64,000 bases of DNA from Rhodocyclaceae bacterium (GCA_008080565.1 VIKE01000006.1:1-64000); one strand, 5' to 3'; shown: positions 48,252 to 58,621, counted from the first letter of the stretch. Numbers and translations are program-made. Notes: generated by a model not told the origin, from the sequence alone.

Positions 48252-48901
48252 TCGAAGCGAGCAATTTGACCAAACGCTATCCGGGCGGCTTCGAGGCCGT
48301 CAAGGATGCGAGTTTTTCGATTGAGGCCGGGCAGATGGTGCTCATTACCGGCCATTCCGGCGCCGGCAAGACGACGCTGGTCAAGCTGATCTCGACCATC
48401 GAGCGGCCGACTTCCGGCAGCCTCGTGGTCAACGGCCAGAACCTGTCGGCCCTCGGGCGCAGCGTCATTCCGCATGTGCGCCGGCATTTCGGTCTGGTTT
48501 TCCAGGATCAGAAGCTGCTGTTTGACCGCAATGCCCTCAGCAACGTGCTGCTGCCGCTGGAAATCGCTGGCCTGCCGCGCCGCGAGGCGATTCGCCGGGC
48601 TCAGGCGGCGCTCGACAAGGTCGGCCTGCTGGCGCGCGAAAAGGCCAATCCCATCGCGCTTTCGGGTGGCGAACAGCAACGGCTGGCCATCGCCCGCGCC
48701 GTGGTCAACCGGCCAACCATCCTGATTGCCGACGAGCCGACCGGCAACCTTGATAGCGAATCGGGCATGGCCATCCTCGACATTTTTGCCGACTTCCACC
48801 GCGTCGGCGTCACGGTTGTCGTCGCCACCCACGACCAGAGCTGGATTGAGCGTTACCACCCGAATGTCCTGCGCCTGGCGCACGGGAGGGTGGTCGAATG
48901 A
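48248..48901 (+). CDS. ftsE: Cell-division ABC ATPase FtsE
   Basis: 217 residues. Walker A GHSGAGKTTLVK (about 36-47), signature LSGGEQQRLAIARAV, and Walker B ILIADEPTGNLD. With FtsX it controls peptidoglycan hydrolases at the septum. It overlaps ftsY upstream and ftsX downstream by 4 nt. Confidence 0.97.
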   Translation: MIEASNLTKRYPGGFEAVKDASFSIEAGQMVLITGHSGAGKTTLVKLISTIERPTSGSLVVNGQNLSALGRSVIPHVRRHFGLVFQDQKLLFDRNALSNVLLPLEIAGLPRREAIRRAQAALDKVGLLAREKANPIALSGGEQQRLAIARAVVNRPTILIADEPTGNLDSESGMAILDIFADFHRVGVTVVVATHDQSWIERYHPNVLRLAHGRVVE

Positions 48902-49797
48902 AGTCCTGGCTCATCCACCACCGCGCCGCCCTGGCCGCGGCCTTCCGCCGCTTGTGGGCGGCACCGCTCAACACGCTGCTGTCGCTGATCGTCATTGGCA
49001 TTGCGTTGACCTTGCCGGCCTTCGGCTACGTCGCCCTCGACAACCTGCGCGACCTCGGGCGCAATGCCTCCGGCGTCCAGCAGATCAGCCTGTTCATGAG
49101 CCTTGAGGCGAGCAAGAAGGACGTCGGCGAGATCGAAAGTCGCTTGCGTCAGGCGCCCAACGGCAAGTGGAAATTCGTGCCGAAGGAGGACGCGCTGAAG
49201 CGTATGCAGAGCAGCGAAGGCATGGCGGAGATCGTCGCCAGCCTGCCGCGCAATCCGCTGCCCGACGCCTTCATCATCGAACCGGCCAACACCGAGCCGG
49301 AGGCGCTGGAAATCCTGCGCAGGGAAATTGCCGGCTGGCCCAAGGTTGCCCACGTTCAGCTCGATTCGGCCTGGATCAAGCGTTTTGACGCCTTCCTGCG
49401 CCTCGGCAAGCTGGCTTTGTGGATGCTGGCCGGGTTGTTTGGTGCCGGGCTGGTGGCAGTGACTTTCAACACCATCCGCCTGCAGGTCATGGCGCAGTCG
49501 GCCGAGATTGAGGTGGCGCGCATGATCGGTGCGACGGACGGCTTCATCCGCCGGCCTTTCTACTATTTTGGTGCCTTGCAGGGGGCGCTCGGCGGCTTGC
49601 TCGCTGCCGTGCTGGTGCTCGCTGCGCTGCGCCTGCTGGGTGGGCCGGTTGGCGAACTGGCAGCGCTTTACGGTGGCAACTTCAGCCTGCGTCCGCCGGG
49701 CGTTGGTGAAACGCTGGGACTGGCGACGCTCGGCGCTTTCCTCGGCTGGCTTGGCGCCCAGTTGTCGGTCAGCCTGTCGCTGCGGAAGCTTGACTAG
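48898..49797 (+). CDS. ftsX: Cell-division protein FtsX
   Basis: 299 residues with four membrane segments (about 27-48, 175-197, 221-243, 268-288) and the extracytoplasmic loop between the first two. GATDGFIRRPFYYFGALQG matches the FtsX cytoplasmic loop. It is the membrane partner of FtsE. The downstream flavoprotein gene starts within its last codons. Confidence 0.95.
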   Translation: MKSWLIHHRAALAAAFRRLWAAPLNTLLSLIVIGIALTLPAFGYVALDNLRDLGRNASGVQQISLFMSLEASKKDVGEIESRLRQAPNGKWKFVPKEDALKRMQSSEGMAEIVASLPRNPLPDAFIIEPANTEPEALEILRREIAGWPKVAHVQLDSAWIKRFDAFLRLGKLALWMLAGLFGAGLVAVTFNTIRLQVMAQSAEIEVARMIGATDGFIRRPFYYFGALQGALGGLLAAVLVLAALRLLGGPVGELAALYGGNFSLRPPGVGETLGLATLGAFLGWLGAQLSVSLSLRKLD

Positions 49798-51394
49798 CCG
49801 GCGGGAATTCCTTTGTACGGTGGGGGCAGCCGCCCTTGCCGGTTGCGCCCCATCCGGAAAACCGCCCTTGCCGCCCGGCGAATTGCTTGGCATGAATCAG
49901 GCGCTTGGCCACCGTTTGCGCGACGGTGGTTTTCCCGAACCTTCCGAAACACGAAAAACCGGTGTGCTGATCGTCGGAGGCGGCATCTCCGGGCTTTCGG
50001 CGGCGTGGAAACTGGCGAATGCTGCGGTCGACGACTTTCTCGTGCTGGAAATGGAAAGCGAAGCCGGCGGCAATTCGCGGGCGGGTCAGTCGCCGCTCGT
50101 CGCCTATCCGTGGGGCGCTCATTATTTGCCATTGCCGGGCCAGGAAGCTGTGCATGTGCGCGAATTGCTGGCCGAACTCGGTGTATTGCAGGGCGATCCG
50201 ACGGCGCTCAAACCGACCTATGACGAGCGTTATTTGTGTGCGACGCCGCAGGAGCGGGTCTATCGGAATGGCTTGTGGGACGAGGGGTTGCTGCCGCAAC
50301 GTGGCATCGATGCGGCTGAGCTGGCCGAGCAAAAGCGCTTTCATGAACGGATGGATGAGCTTAAGCGGGCCAAGGGGCGCGACGGAAGCCGGCTGTTTGC
50401 CATCCCGATGGCGCAGGCTAGCCGTGATCCCGAATGGCTGGCGCTCGACCGGATTTCCTTCGCCCAGTGGTTGAGCGACAACGGCTTCACGGCGCCGACC
50501 GTACTGTGGCTGGCCAACTACGCTTGCCGCGACGATTACGGAACAGCCTTCGATCAGGTCTCGGCCTGGGCCGGGCTGCATTATTTCGCCTGCCGTAACG
50601 GCGAGGCGGCCAATGCCTCGGGCGATACGGTGCTGACGGCGCCCGAAGGCAACGCCTGGCTGGCGCGTGGTTTGGCCAAAAAAGCCGGTGATCGGGTGGT
50701 GACCGGAGCGCTGGTCTGGCGCATCGAGGAAGGAAAATCGAGTGTTGCGGTCGACGTGCTTTTTGGGTCAAAAACCGTGCGCTTCGAAGCCCGGCAACTG
50801 ATCTGGGCGGCGCCGGCCTTCGTTCTGCCGCGCGTCTGGCCGGCGATGCCCGGAGAACTCAAAGCGGCGGCGCTGGCCGGCGATTACGCTCCGTGGCTGA
50901 CCGCCAACCTCCATCTGGGCGATTTGCCGGAAGAGCGGCACGGCGCGCCGGCGGCATGGGACAACGTGTTTTACGACAGCCCTGGCCTCGGTTACGTCAG
51001 CGCGACGCATCAACTGATCCGCCGTCGCCTGAACGGCACGGTGTTCACCTATTACCGCGCGCTGCACGACGTGACGCCGGCCGAGGGGCGCCGATTGCTC
51101 ATGGAAACGCCGCGCGAGGCGTGGGCGGAGGGCATCCTGGCCGAACTCGAACGCGTGCATCCCGACATCCGCAAGCTGACGACGCGTCTCGACGTCTTTC
51201 GCAATGGTCACGCCATGCGCCGCCCGGTGCCGGGCAGTCTCTTCCACGGTCAACGGGAAAAAATGGCCAATTTTGAAAGCCCGCGCGTCACGCTGGCGCA
51301 CGCCGACCTGTCCGGATTTTCCTTGTTCGAGGAAGCGCAGTATCGGGGCGTGCTGGCGGCCGAACGCGTGCTCGGACGTCAGGTTGCCAGGTAG
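49790..51394 (+). CDS. Tat-exported FAD-dependent oxidoreductase (amine-oxidase-like)
   Basis: 534 residues starting with a TTG at 49790 that overlaps the ftsX stop region. Twin-arginine signal SRREFLCTVGAAALAGC with a possible lipobox (LAGC), so a Tat lipoprotein is likely. The Rossmann FAD motif VLIVGGGISGLSAAWKL lies at about residues 60-76, followed by LEMESEAGGNSRAG. The C-terminal half contains GLGYVSATHQL and the usual amine-oxidase-type fold, but the substrate is unknown. One copy of the dispersed repeat lies inside this gene (51241-51279). The end overlaps the hybrid kinase stop by 16 nt. Confidence 0.83.
   Translation: MTSRREFLCTVGAAALAGCAPSGKPPLPPGELLGMNQALGHRLRDGGFPEPSETRKTGVLIVGGGISGLSAAWKLANAAVDDFLVLEMESEAGGNSRAGQSPLVAYPWGAHYLPLPGQEAVHVRELLAELGVLQGDPTALKPTYDERYLCATPQERVYRNGLWDEGLLPQRGIDAAELAEQKRFHERMDELKRAKGRDGSRLFAIPMAQASRDPEWLALDRISFAQWLSDNGFTAPTVLWLANYACRDDYGTAFDQVSAWAGLHYFACRNGEAANASGDTVLTAPEGNAWLARGLAKKAGDRVVTGALVWRIEEGKSSVAVDVLFGSKTVRFEARQLIWAAPAFVLPRVWPAMPGELKAAALAGDYAPWLTANLHLGDLPEERHGAPAAWDNVFYDSPGLGYVSATHQLIRRRLNGTVFTYYRALHDVTPAEGRRLLMETPREAWAEGILAELERVHPDIRKLTTRLDVFRNGHAMRRPVPGSLFHGQREKMANFESPRVTLAHADLSGFSLFEEAQYRGVLAAERVLGRQVAR
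51241..51279 (+). repeat. Dispersed ~38-bp repeat, copy C (inside a coding region)
   Basis: CTTCCACGGTCAACGGG, an A run, TGGCCAATTTTGAAAG matches copies A, B, D and E. It lies in frame within the flavoprotein gene, encoding FHGQREKMANFES, so the element can be tolerated as coding sequence. Confidence 0.65.
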
Positions 51395-54300
51395 CGCAGG
51401 AGCAGCATCTTGAGGTCGTTTGGCTCGACCGGTTTGACGATGAAATCGTTCATGCCCGCCTCGATGCAGCGCTCGCGATCCTCGGCAAAGGCGTTGGCGG
51501 TCATCGCGATGATCGGCAGCAGGGTGTGTTTGGGCTCGGCGCGAATGCGGCGGGTGGCTTCCAGACCGTCCATTTCCGGCATCTGCATGTCCATCAGGAT
51601 GAGGTCGTAGTTGCGGCTCTCCAGCAACTCGAGTGCTTCACGACCGTTTTCTGCGGTGTCGGCCGTGGTGCCGAATTCCTTGATCAGTTCCAGGGCAATT
51701 TCGCGGTTGATCGGCTCGTCCTCGACGATCAGCAGATGGCGGCCGGCCAGCGTTTCCTGAACAGCCTGCAGAGGAAGGCCGGCGTGGGTCGAGGTGAGGG
51801 CATCGACCCCCTCGTCGCCGGATTTTAGGCGGGCGGTAAACCAGAAACGGGAGCCGCCGCCGGACTGGCTGCTGACACCGACATCGCCGCCCATCAACTG
51901 GGCAAGGCGCCGGGTGATGGCCAGGCCGAGGCCGGTACCACCGAATTTTCGGGTGGTCGACGCGTCGGCCTGCTCGAAAATGCCGAACAGCCGGGGAATC
52001 GATTCCCTGGCGATACCGATTCCGGTGTCTTCGACGTCAAAGTGCAGCAGGATGTCGCCCTCCGTTTCGGAGACGCGTCGTGCCCGGATGGTGACGCTGC
52101 CCTGCTCGGTAAACTTGATGGCATTGGCCGTGTAATTGATCAGGCATTGCATGATGCGGGTCGGGTCGCCGATCATGGTCCGCGTGAAAGCATCGGACTC
52201 GGTGTGCAGGACCAGGTCCTTTTCTCGGGCGCGTTCGCCAAGTACGGAAACGACGCGCTTGAGGATGTTTCCGATGTCGACCTTGGTTTCATCAAGCTGC
52301 AGTTTGCCGGCCTCGATCTTGGAAATGTCGAGAATGTCGTTGATGACCGCGAGCAAATGCTGTGATGCACCGTCGATCTTGTCGAGGCGGTCGACCTGGA
52401 CCGGCGTCGGATTGTCGCGACGCAGCAGGTGAACCATGCCGAGCACGGCATTGAGCGGCGTCCGGATTTCATGGCTCATGTTGGCCAGGAAAGCGCTCTT
52501 CGAGCGGCTGGCCGCCTCGGCTGCCTGGCGCGCAATTTCGAGTTGGGCGGTGCGCTGCCTGACCTCGGCTTCGAGGTTTTCGCGGTGCTTCTCCAGCTCC
52601 TGTGCAGTGCGCTGGACTTCGCTGATGTCCGAGAACGAGACGACCGTCCCGCTGATCTGGCCATCGCGCAGGGTCGGTGTGATGGTCAGGCGAACCGGGA
52701 ACATTTCGCCATTCTTGCGCCAGAAAACATCATCCATCCGGCGTGTCTTGCCATCGCGCGCGGTCAGCCGGAGCGGGCACTCCGCCAGCGGATAGATCGA
52801 GCCGTCAGCGTGATGGTGGTGGAAGAGGCTGTGAGAGCTTCTGCCCAGGAGCTCCGCTTCGCTGAAACCGAGCAGGGCAAGGCCGGCCGGATTGATGAAG
52901 GAGCAGACGCCATCAAGGTCGGTGCCGAACACGCCCTCGCCCAGCGTTTCCAGAATCATCCGTTGCCGGGCTTCGCTCTCCATCAAGGCCTGCTCGGCGC
53001 TGGCCAGTTCCCGCAGGTCGACGTCAAGGCAGAACATCATCGGGCCGAGGTCGGCCGTATCAACGACGGTGTGGCTCGAATAGACCTCGACCGGGTGGCC
53101 GTCCTTGTGGCGTAGAGTCAGGCGACCGGCCGGGATGCCGGTCTTGTTGGCGAACATCCATTGCACTGCGCCGCGTACGCCTTCATGCATGGCACTGGGG
53201 ATGATCAGCTCAAGCAGCGATTTTCCGATCGCTTCCCGGGGGCTGTATCCGTACAGCGACTGCGACGCATGGTTCCAGTAGGCGACCGTGCCATCGGCCA
53301 GGTAACCCTGGATGGAAAGGGCGTCGACATTCTCGAAAATGGCGCGAAACCGCGCTTCGGTTGCCGACAGCTCGGACATCGCCAGGGCTGTCCGGGCGCG
53401 CTCGGTCTTGAGTCGCCGGTTGGAGCGGGACAGCGTGAAAACAAAGAAAATCAGGCCGCCGGCGATGGACAAGCCAACAACGCCAATGACCAGGCCGTAT
53501 TGTTTGACGATGTCGTTGAAGGTAACGCTGGGCGCCGTTTCAAAGGGAGGCTGGCGCAAACTCCGCAACAGTTCTTCGACCGGACGATAGTCACCGGGAA
53601 TGGCGAAACCCTGAATTTCAGCGGCGCGGGCAACATCGCCGCCATGCGGCAAGGTGAGGATGTCGGCGGCGAACTTGCGGGCGAAGTTCTGATCAGCCCA
53701 CGGCATCGCGGCCAACGCCCACTGCGGATAGAGGCGGGTCGAATGGGCCAGCGGAAAATCGTCGTCCCGGGCATTGATGACCCGCAGGCGACCGATGTCG
53801 AGCTTGTGTTCCCTGGCCATGGCTTCGATCAGGCCGGTGCGGACAAAGGCGGCATCGACCTGGCCCTCAAGCAGCTGCTGGATGGCCTTGTCCTGAGGCT
53901 GGCCGGTTTCGATGATGGTGGCCTCGGTGGCCAGGTCGATGCCGCGCAGCATCAATTCGTAGGCCTGGGCCTGATAGCTGCCGAGAGAGCCGGTGCTACT
54001 CGTGGCGATGCGTTTTCCGGCGAGGTCGGCGAGGTTCTGGATGTTTTTTTCGTCGTGCCGGGTCAGGACAACGCCGCCGAGCCCGGAAACGGGTTTGCCG
54101 CCCTCTGTTTCAATGAGCGAGGCGAGCGGTGACAGCAAGCCTTCACGCTGGGTCAGCATGATGTAGTGCCCGGGCTGGGTGAGGACGAAATCGACCCGCT
54201 TGTCGCGGATGGCGGATTCGAGTTCCGGGTAGGTCAGGGCAAGGAGTTCCAGTGGTCTCTCTGGATTGGCCCTGTTGAGATAGTTAATCAGCGGTTGCCA

Positions 54301-54516
54301 GCGCGCATCTGTCTCGGCTTTGGGGCGGGCGGCGAGGATGGCGAATCTGGCTGCTTTTTTCGTGTTGACCGTGGCACTGGCTGTTGCGTTCTGGGTCTGT
54401 GCCGGAGGCTGTTCGTCGGCATTGATTCCCGACAGTCCGAGCAGAAGGCACAGAGCAACCGTGGCCTTGAAGAGCCGACGGCTGACTGGGGCAGAGCAGT
54501 TATCGCGCACAAGCAC
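51379..54516 (-). CDS. Hybrid sensor histidine kinase with PhnD-like periplasmic binding domain
   Basis: 1045 residues from a GTG at 54516. Signal/anchor (about 14-35), a PhnD/SsuA-like solute-binding domain (about 55-325; [39 protein letters not shown]), TM (about 345-365), two PAS domains (about 385-510 and 515-640), kinase core with His682 in [18 protein letters not shown] and GGTGLGLA, and an attached receiver with Asp976 ([11 protein letters not shown]). PhnD-type domains bind phosphonates or related anions when part of ABC transporters; here the domain is a sensor. No cognate response regulator adjoins it. Confidence 0.92.
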   Translation of the reverse strand: MLVRDNCSAPVSRRLFKATVALCLLLGLSGINADEQPPAQTQNATASATVNTKKAARFAILAARPKAETDARWQPLINYLNRANPERPLELLALTYPELESAIRDKRVDFVLTQPGHYIMLTQREGLLSPLASLIETEGGKPVSGLGGVVLTRHDEKNIQNLADLAGKRIATSSTGSLGSYQAQAYELMLRGIDLATEATIIETGQPQDKAIQQLLEGQVDAAFVRTGLIEAMAREHKLDIGRLRVINARDDDFPLAHSTRLYPQWALAAMPWADQNFARKFAADILTLPHGGDVARAAEIQGFAIPGDYRPVEELLRSLRQPPFETAPSVTFNDIVKQYGLVIGVVGLSIAGGLIFFVFTLSRSNRRLKTERARTALAMSELSATEARFRAIFENVDALSIQGYLADGTVAYWNHASQSLYGYSPREAIGKSLLELIIPSAMHEGVRGAVQWMFANKTGIPAGRLTLRHKDGHPVEVYSSHTVVDTADLGPMMFCLDVDLRELASAEQALMESEARQRMILETLGEGVFGTDLDGVCSFINPAGLALLGFSEAELLGRSSHSLFHHHHADGSIYPLAECPLRLTARDGKTRRMDDVFWRKNGEMFPVRLTITPTLRDGQISGTVVSFSDISEVQRTAQELEKHRENLEAEVRQRTAQLEIARQAAEAASRSKSAFLANMSHEIRTPLNAVLGMVHLLRRDNPTPVQVDRLDKIDGASQHLLAVINDILDISKIEAGKLQLDETKVDIGNILKRVVSVLGERAREKDLVLHTESDAFTRTMIGDPTRIMQCLINYTANAIKFTEQGSVTIRARRVSETEGDILLHFDVEDTGIGIARESIPRLFGIFEQADASTTRKFGGTGLGLAITRRLAQLMGGDVGVSSQSGGGSRFWFTARLKSGDEGVDALTSTHAGLPLQAVQETLAGRHLLIVEDEPINREIALELIKEFGTTADTAENGREALELLESRNYDLILMDMQMPEMDGLEATRRIRAEPKHTLLPIIAMTANAFAEDRERCIEAGMNDFIVKPVEPNDLKMLLLRYLAT

Positions 54517-54610
54517 TCCACTCGGAATTGTCGCTGCAAGGTGCTGTTATATCAGTATAAGGTGATTTGCTCGATATTTTATTCCAGATGGAATTCCCGG
54601 TTGGTCATAT

Positions 54611-55763
54611 CTATCGGTAGAGAAGAAATTTGCGGCTTTCTTCCGTCCACGCCGCTTCATCGGGGCAGGTCAGGCGATCGAGGTCGTCGACCCGGGTGGC
54701 CGGATCATCGACCCATTCGCGCAAGAGCGGTGAGCCATTGATCAGGTCGATGGCCAGCCGGTCGTGCTCGTACTCGTAGGCGAAGTCACGCCACAGCGGG
54801 TAGTCGGGGTAAAGACGGCGGATGGTCTTGAAGGCGAGGGCCTGGATGCGCCAGGGCTTGAAGGCGGCGTGGTCGTAGTACGGCCCTTCGCAATGGATCT
54901 GGATGCCGTGATTGAGCTGGCCGGCGTGTTTGTGGAAAGTTGGCTCAAACCAGCATTCGCGCAGCTTGCAGCCGGCCGAATAGTTCGAGCGGGCGGGTCG
55001 TGCCACGGCCTTCGGACAGCGTGGCGCCTTCGAGCATGACAGTGCCGGCGTAGGCGCGGGCCATCCACAGGTTGGGGGCGTTCGGGCTAGGGTTGATCCA
55101 GGTTCGTTCGCCGAGCGGCCAGCCGTAGCCGGGGGCGGCATCGGGCTGCCAGCCGTGCATGGTGACGACGTGGTAATCGACGTCGAGCTTGAGCGTGGCG
55201 ATGAACCAGTGGCCGAGTTCGCCCATGGTCAGGCCATGGCGCATCGGCATCGGGCCGGCGCCGACGAAGCTCTCCCAGCCGTCGCGCAGGGTAAGGCCTT
55301 CGATGGGGCGGCCGGCTGGGTTGGGGCGGTCGAGTACCCAGACGCTCTTGCCGTGTTTGGCCGCCGCTTCGAGGACGTAGCGCAGTGTCGTGATGAAGGT
55401 GTAGATGCGGCAACCGAGGTCCTGCAGATCGACGAGCAGGACGTCGAAGGTGTCCATCATGGCCGCGGTCGGCCGGCGCACTTCGCCGTACAGGCTGAAG
55501 ACCGGGATGCCGAGTTGCGGGTCGAGGAAGTCGGGCGACTCGACCATGTTGTCCTGCTTGTCACCGCGCAGACCGTGCTGCGGGCCGAAGGCGGCAGTTA
55601 TTTTCAGATCGGGCAGGGCGGCCAGGGCGTCGAGCGAATGGGTTAGATCAGCGGTGACTGAGGCCGGGTGGGCGAGCAGGGCGACGCGCCGGCCGGCCAG
55701 CGGACGGCGCAGGGCAGGCTCGGCGATCAGGCGGTCAATGCCGAAGAGGACGGTCTGGGTCAT
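54611..55763 (-). pseudogene. Broken NamZ/DUF1343-type exo-muramidase gene
   Basis: Two frames together make one family member. The first part (55763 down to about 54965) has the N-terminal domain: HPASVTADLTHSLDAL, GPQHGLRGDKQDNM, LVDLQDLGCRIYTF and EGRGTTRPLELFG. It then runs off frame to a stop at 54945. The second part continues in another frame from about 54984 (CKLRECWFEPTFHKHAGQ) to the stop at 54611. About 25 residues normally found between RPLELFG and LRECWFEP are missing, so there is a short deletion that also shifts the frame. Intact NamZ removes terminal MurNAc from peptidoglycan fragments. A sequencing error cannot be excluded, but the missing residues argue for a true deletion. 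Confidence 0.8.
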
Positions 55764-56329
55764 GGCGTATTTCGCTTCAGTGTCAGGGCAAAGCTCTGGC
55801 GGACGTGGAAATCGGGCTGGTCAGCGTAATGCGCCAGTGCCCAGTAGCTCTTGCTGCCGTCTGCCGCTTCGATGACGGCGGTGAGGCCGAGTTGCAGCGT
55901 GCTGTCGGGCGGCAGTAGGGCAGCCGGGAGGCTGGCGCGCAGTTCGAAACCGTCGGCCAGCGGGGTAAAGATCAGTTGGGGCTTCGCGGTGGGAGCGAAG
56001 GCCTCGTCACGCTCCCGGTAGCCGGTGAAGCGGTAGGCAGCCCACTGACCGGAGGGCGAGAAATTGAATTCGCGGTAGCCGGCGCTGTTTTCCATCACGA
56101 AGGCTTCGCAGCAGGTGTGCTGCCACAGGCCATCGGCTGGGCTGGGCGGCTGCGGTGCCGGAAGGCGGAGAGCCGACGGCGGACAGGTGACGCGGTAATC
56201 CAGGGTCACGCCACCATCAGCCGCCGTCGCGGCGCTGACTTTTATGCCGAAGGGCAGCGCAGAGAGGGTGGCCGGGTGGCTGAGCAGGGAGGCAATCGTC
56301 GGAGCAGGCAAGGCGGGAGCGAGCGTCAA
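55760..56329 (-). CDS. DOMON-like domain protein
   Basis: 189 residues beginning with TTG. It has the pattern LWQHTCCEAFVMENSAGYREFNFSPSGQWAAYRFTGYRER, typical of DOMON-like proteins found next to DUF1343 genes. It has no signal peptide that I can see. The ligand (heme or sugar in related folds) is unknown. It overlaps the following NamZ-like gene by 4 nt, so both were one operon before the latter broke. Confidence 0.75.
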   Translation of the reverse strand: MTLAPALPAPTIASLLSHPATLSALPFGIKVSAATAADGGVTLDYRVTCPPSALRLPAPQPPSPADGLWQHTCCEAFVMENSAGYREFNFSPSGQWAAYRFTGYRERDEAFAPTAKPQLIFTPLADGFELRASLPAALLPPDSTLQLGLTAVIEAADGSKSYWALAHYADQPDFHVRQSFALTLKRNTP

Positions 56330-56372
56330 AATGGTCGGCAGGCGGTACTTTAACTGCTTGTTTCAGAGGATG

Positions 56373-56406
56373 TTACGGTCAACCGGAAAAAACGGCCAAA
56401 ATCAAG
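56373..56406 (+). repeat. Dispersed ~38-bp repeat, copy D
   Basis: TTACGGTCAACCGGAAAAAA followed by CGGCCAAAATCAAG matches the family core. It is intergenic, between the DOMON-like gene and trpB2, about 75 nt before the trpB2 start. Confidence 0.7.
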
Positions 56407-56478
56407 GCGCACCCTTGGTCGACGAATGCTTTTGGAGTAAGTTACCGGCTTTCAGAAAACACTTTCCGGGAGAGAAAA

Positions 56479-57843
56479 GTGACGCCGCTGCGTATCAACC
56501 TAGAACAAGAAGACATTCCGACTCACTGGTACAACGTGGTTGCCGACATGGTTAATCCACCGGCGCCGCCGCTCGGTCCCGATGGCAACCCGGTGCCGCC
56601 GGAAGCGATGGGCGCGATATTCCCCGGCCCGATTCTCGAACAGGAAATGTCGGCCGAGCGCTGGATCGCCATTCCCGAAGAGGTCCGCCAGATCTACGCG
56701 CTTTGGCGCCCGGCACCGCTCTGCCGTGCCCTGCGTCTCGAACAGGCGCTCGGCACGCCAGCCAAGATTTTCTACAAGTACGAAGGTGTCTCGCCGGCCG
56801 GTTCGCACAAGCCGAACTCGGCCGTGCCGCAAGCCTATTTCAACAAGATCGCCGGCACCAAGCGGCTGACCACTGAAACCGGCGCTGGCCAGTGGGGCTC
56901 GTCGATTGCCTTCGCCGGCCAGATGTTCGGCCTGCCGGTGCGCGTCTTCATGGTCAAGGTCAGCTACGAGCAGAAGCCTTTCCGCCGTTCGATGATGCAG
57001 ACCTGGGGCGCCGAAGTCTTCGCCAGCCCGAGCAACCTGACCAACGCCGGCCGCGCCGCGCTGGCTGCAGACCCCGACAACCAGGGCTCGCTCGGCCTGG
57101 CCATTTCGGAAGCGGTCGAGGAAGCCGCGGCTGATCCCGGCACCTGCTACACGCTCGGTTCGGTCCTCAACCACGTGTTGTTGCACCAGTCGGTCATCGG
57201 CCTCGAAGCCAAGAAGCAGTTCGACAAAATCGGCCTGTATCCGGACGTGATTTTCGGGCCTTGCGGCGGTGGCTCCAGCTTCGGCGGCATCGCCTTCCCC
57301 TTCCTCGCCGACAAGGCAGCCGGCGACAAGCGCGCCACCAACCTGCGTTGCGTCGCCGTCGAGCCGACCTCCTGCCCGACACTGACCAAGGGCCACTACG
57401 CCTACGACTATGGCGACGTGTCCGGCTACACGCCGATCATGAAAATGTACACGCTCGGCCATGACTTCATGCCCCCCGGCATCCATGCCGGCGGCCTGCG
57501 CTACCACGGCGATTCGCCGCTCGTTTCACAACTGCTCCACGAAGGACAGATCGAGGCGCTGGCCGTACCGCAGGTGGCGACCTTCGAGGCTGGCGTGCAG
57601 TTCGCCCGGGCCGAGGGCATCATTCCGGCGCCCGAATCCTGCCACGCCATCCGCGCCGCCATCGACGAAGCGCTCAAGTGCAAGATCACCGGCGAGGCCA
57701 AGACCATCCTGTTCAGCCTGACCGGCCACGGCCACTTCGACATGGCGTCCTACGACAAATTCTTCTCCGGCAAGCTTGAGGACTACGACTACCCGGAAGC
57801 GGCTATCGCCGAATCGCTCAAACATTTACCCAAGGTAGGCTGA
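56479..57843 (+). CDS. TrpB2-type tryptophan synthase beta-like enzyme
   Basis: 454 residues from a GTG with GGGAGAG upstream. PLP-dependent fold: the PLP lysine is in EGVSPAGSHKPNSA (about 114), the phosphate-binding glycine loop is GPCGGGSSFGG (about 263-273), and TGAGQWGSS follows the active site. The long N-terminal extension and absence of trpA nearby are typical of TrpB2, which can make Trp from indole and serine. It stands alone; an alternative side-chain-lyase role is possible. Confidence 0.9.
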   Translation: MTPLRINLEQEDIPTHWYNVVADMVNPPAPPLGPDGNPVPPEAMGAIFPGPILEQEMSAERWIAIPEEVRQIYALWRPAPLCRALRLEQALGTPAKIFYKYEGVSPAGSHKPNSAVPQAYFNKIAGTKRLTTETGAGQWGSSIAFAGQMFGLPVRVFMVKVSYEQKPFRRSMMQTWGAEVFASPSNLTNAGRAALAADPDNQGSLGLAISEAVEEAAADPGTCYTLGSVLNHVLLHQSVIGLEAKKQFDKIGLYPDVIFGPCGGGSSFGGIAFPFLADKAAGDKRATNLRCVAVEPTSCPTLTKGHYAYDYGDVSGYTPIMKMYTLGHDFMPPGIHAGGLRYHGDSPLVSQLLHEGQIEALAVPQVATFEAGVQFARAEGIIPAPESCHAIRAAIDEALKCKITGEAKTILFSLTGHGHFDMASYDKFFSGKLEDYDYPEAAIAESLKHLPKVG

Positions 57844-57847
57844 GCCC

Positions 57848-58621
57848 GTGAAAGCGCTTGTCTTCCTGCTCGTTCTCGCCAACCTGCTGTTCTACGCCTT
57901 CAGCGAAGGTTACTTCGGGCGGCCGGACAATCCGGACGCTGGCCGTGTCGACCAGCAGATCCTGCCCGAGCGCATGCGCATCGTCTCGCGCGGCGAGGCG
58001 CCGGGGGGGGCGCTCGTAAAACCCGAGGCGGTCGCTCCGGCTGTTGCCCCGGCGACCGAAGCGCCGGCGCCGGGAAGTGCCGAAGGAGGCTCGCCGGCAA
58101 AAACTGAGCCGGCCCCGGAAACCAAGGTGGAGCAGCCTGGCGTGGCCGAAGTGGCCGACAAACCTCCGGTCTGCCTGACCTGGCGCCCCTTGCCGCTGGC
58201 CGATGCCGACCGTCTGTCAGCACTGTTGGCCAAGCGTTTTGGCGATTACAAGGTAACCCGGAAAGTGGTTGCCTCGGAAGGCAATGGCTGGTGGGTGTTC
58301 ATTCCGCCGCAGCCCAACAAGGCCGAAGCAGAAAGAAAATCGACGGAATTGCGCGAACTTGGCGTGACGGAGTTCTTCATCGTGCAGGATGAGCTGAATC
58401 GCAACGCCATTTCGCTCGGCGTGTTCTCCTCCGAAAAAGGCGGGCAGGACAAATTGGCCGAGTTGAAGACCAAGGGTGTCCGCTCGGCGCAGGTTGCGCC
58501 GCGTCCGGGCAAGGACAGCCTGGTTACGTTGCAGGCGCGCGGGCCGGTTGGCGACAAGGTCGAACTGATCGGCGCTGTTGGTCGCCTTCTGCCCAAGGCC
58601 GACACGCTGGCCTGCAAATGA
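57848..58621 (+). CDS. SPOR-domain membrane protein
   Basis: 257 residues from a GTG 4 nt after trpB2. One N-terminal membrane segment (about 2-18), a proline/alanine-rich linker (about 45-105), and a C-terminal SPOR-like domain (about 110-210; WWVFIPPQPNKAEAERKSTELRELGV). SPOR domains bind denuded peptidoglycan at division sites. It overlaps coaE by 4 nt. The linker contains an eight-G run, a slippery stretch, but the frame is intact. Confidence 0.85.
   Translation: MKALVFLLVLANLLFYAFSEGYFGRPDNPDAGRVDQQILPERMRIVSRGEAPGGALVKPEAVAPAVAPATEAPAPGSAEGGSPAKTEPAPETKVEQPGVAEVADKPPVCLTWRPLPLADADRLSALLAKRFGDYKVTRKVVASEGNGWWVFIPPQPNKAEAERKSTELRELGVTEFFIVQDELNRNAISLGVFSSEKGGQDKLAELKTKGVRSAQVAPRPGKDSLVTLQARGPVGDKVELIGAVGRLLPKADTLACK

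Noticed and set aside
48700-48720. GGTCAACCGGCCAACC in ftsE as another copy of the dispersed repeat
   Set aside because: It matches only the core, lacks the A run and tail, and is explained by the conserved FtsE codons.
54611-55141. The C-terminal NamZ part as an independent gene
   Set aside because: Its first 50 codons are out of frame with the family and the rest continues the upstream gene; it is a pseudogene fragment.
57995-58020. An eight-G run in the SPOR protein gene as a phase-variation switch
   Set aside because: The frame is intact, the run lies in a tolerant linker, and a single homopolymer is weak evidence.
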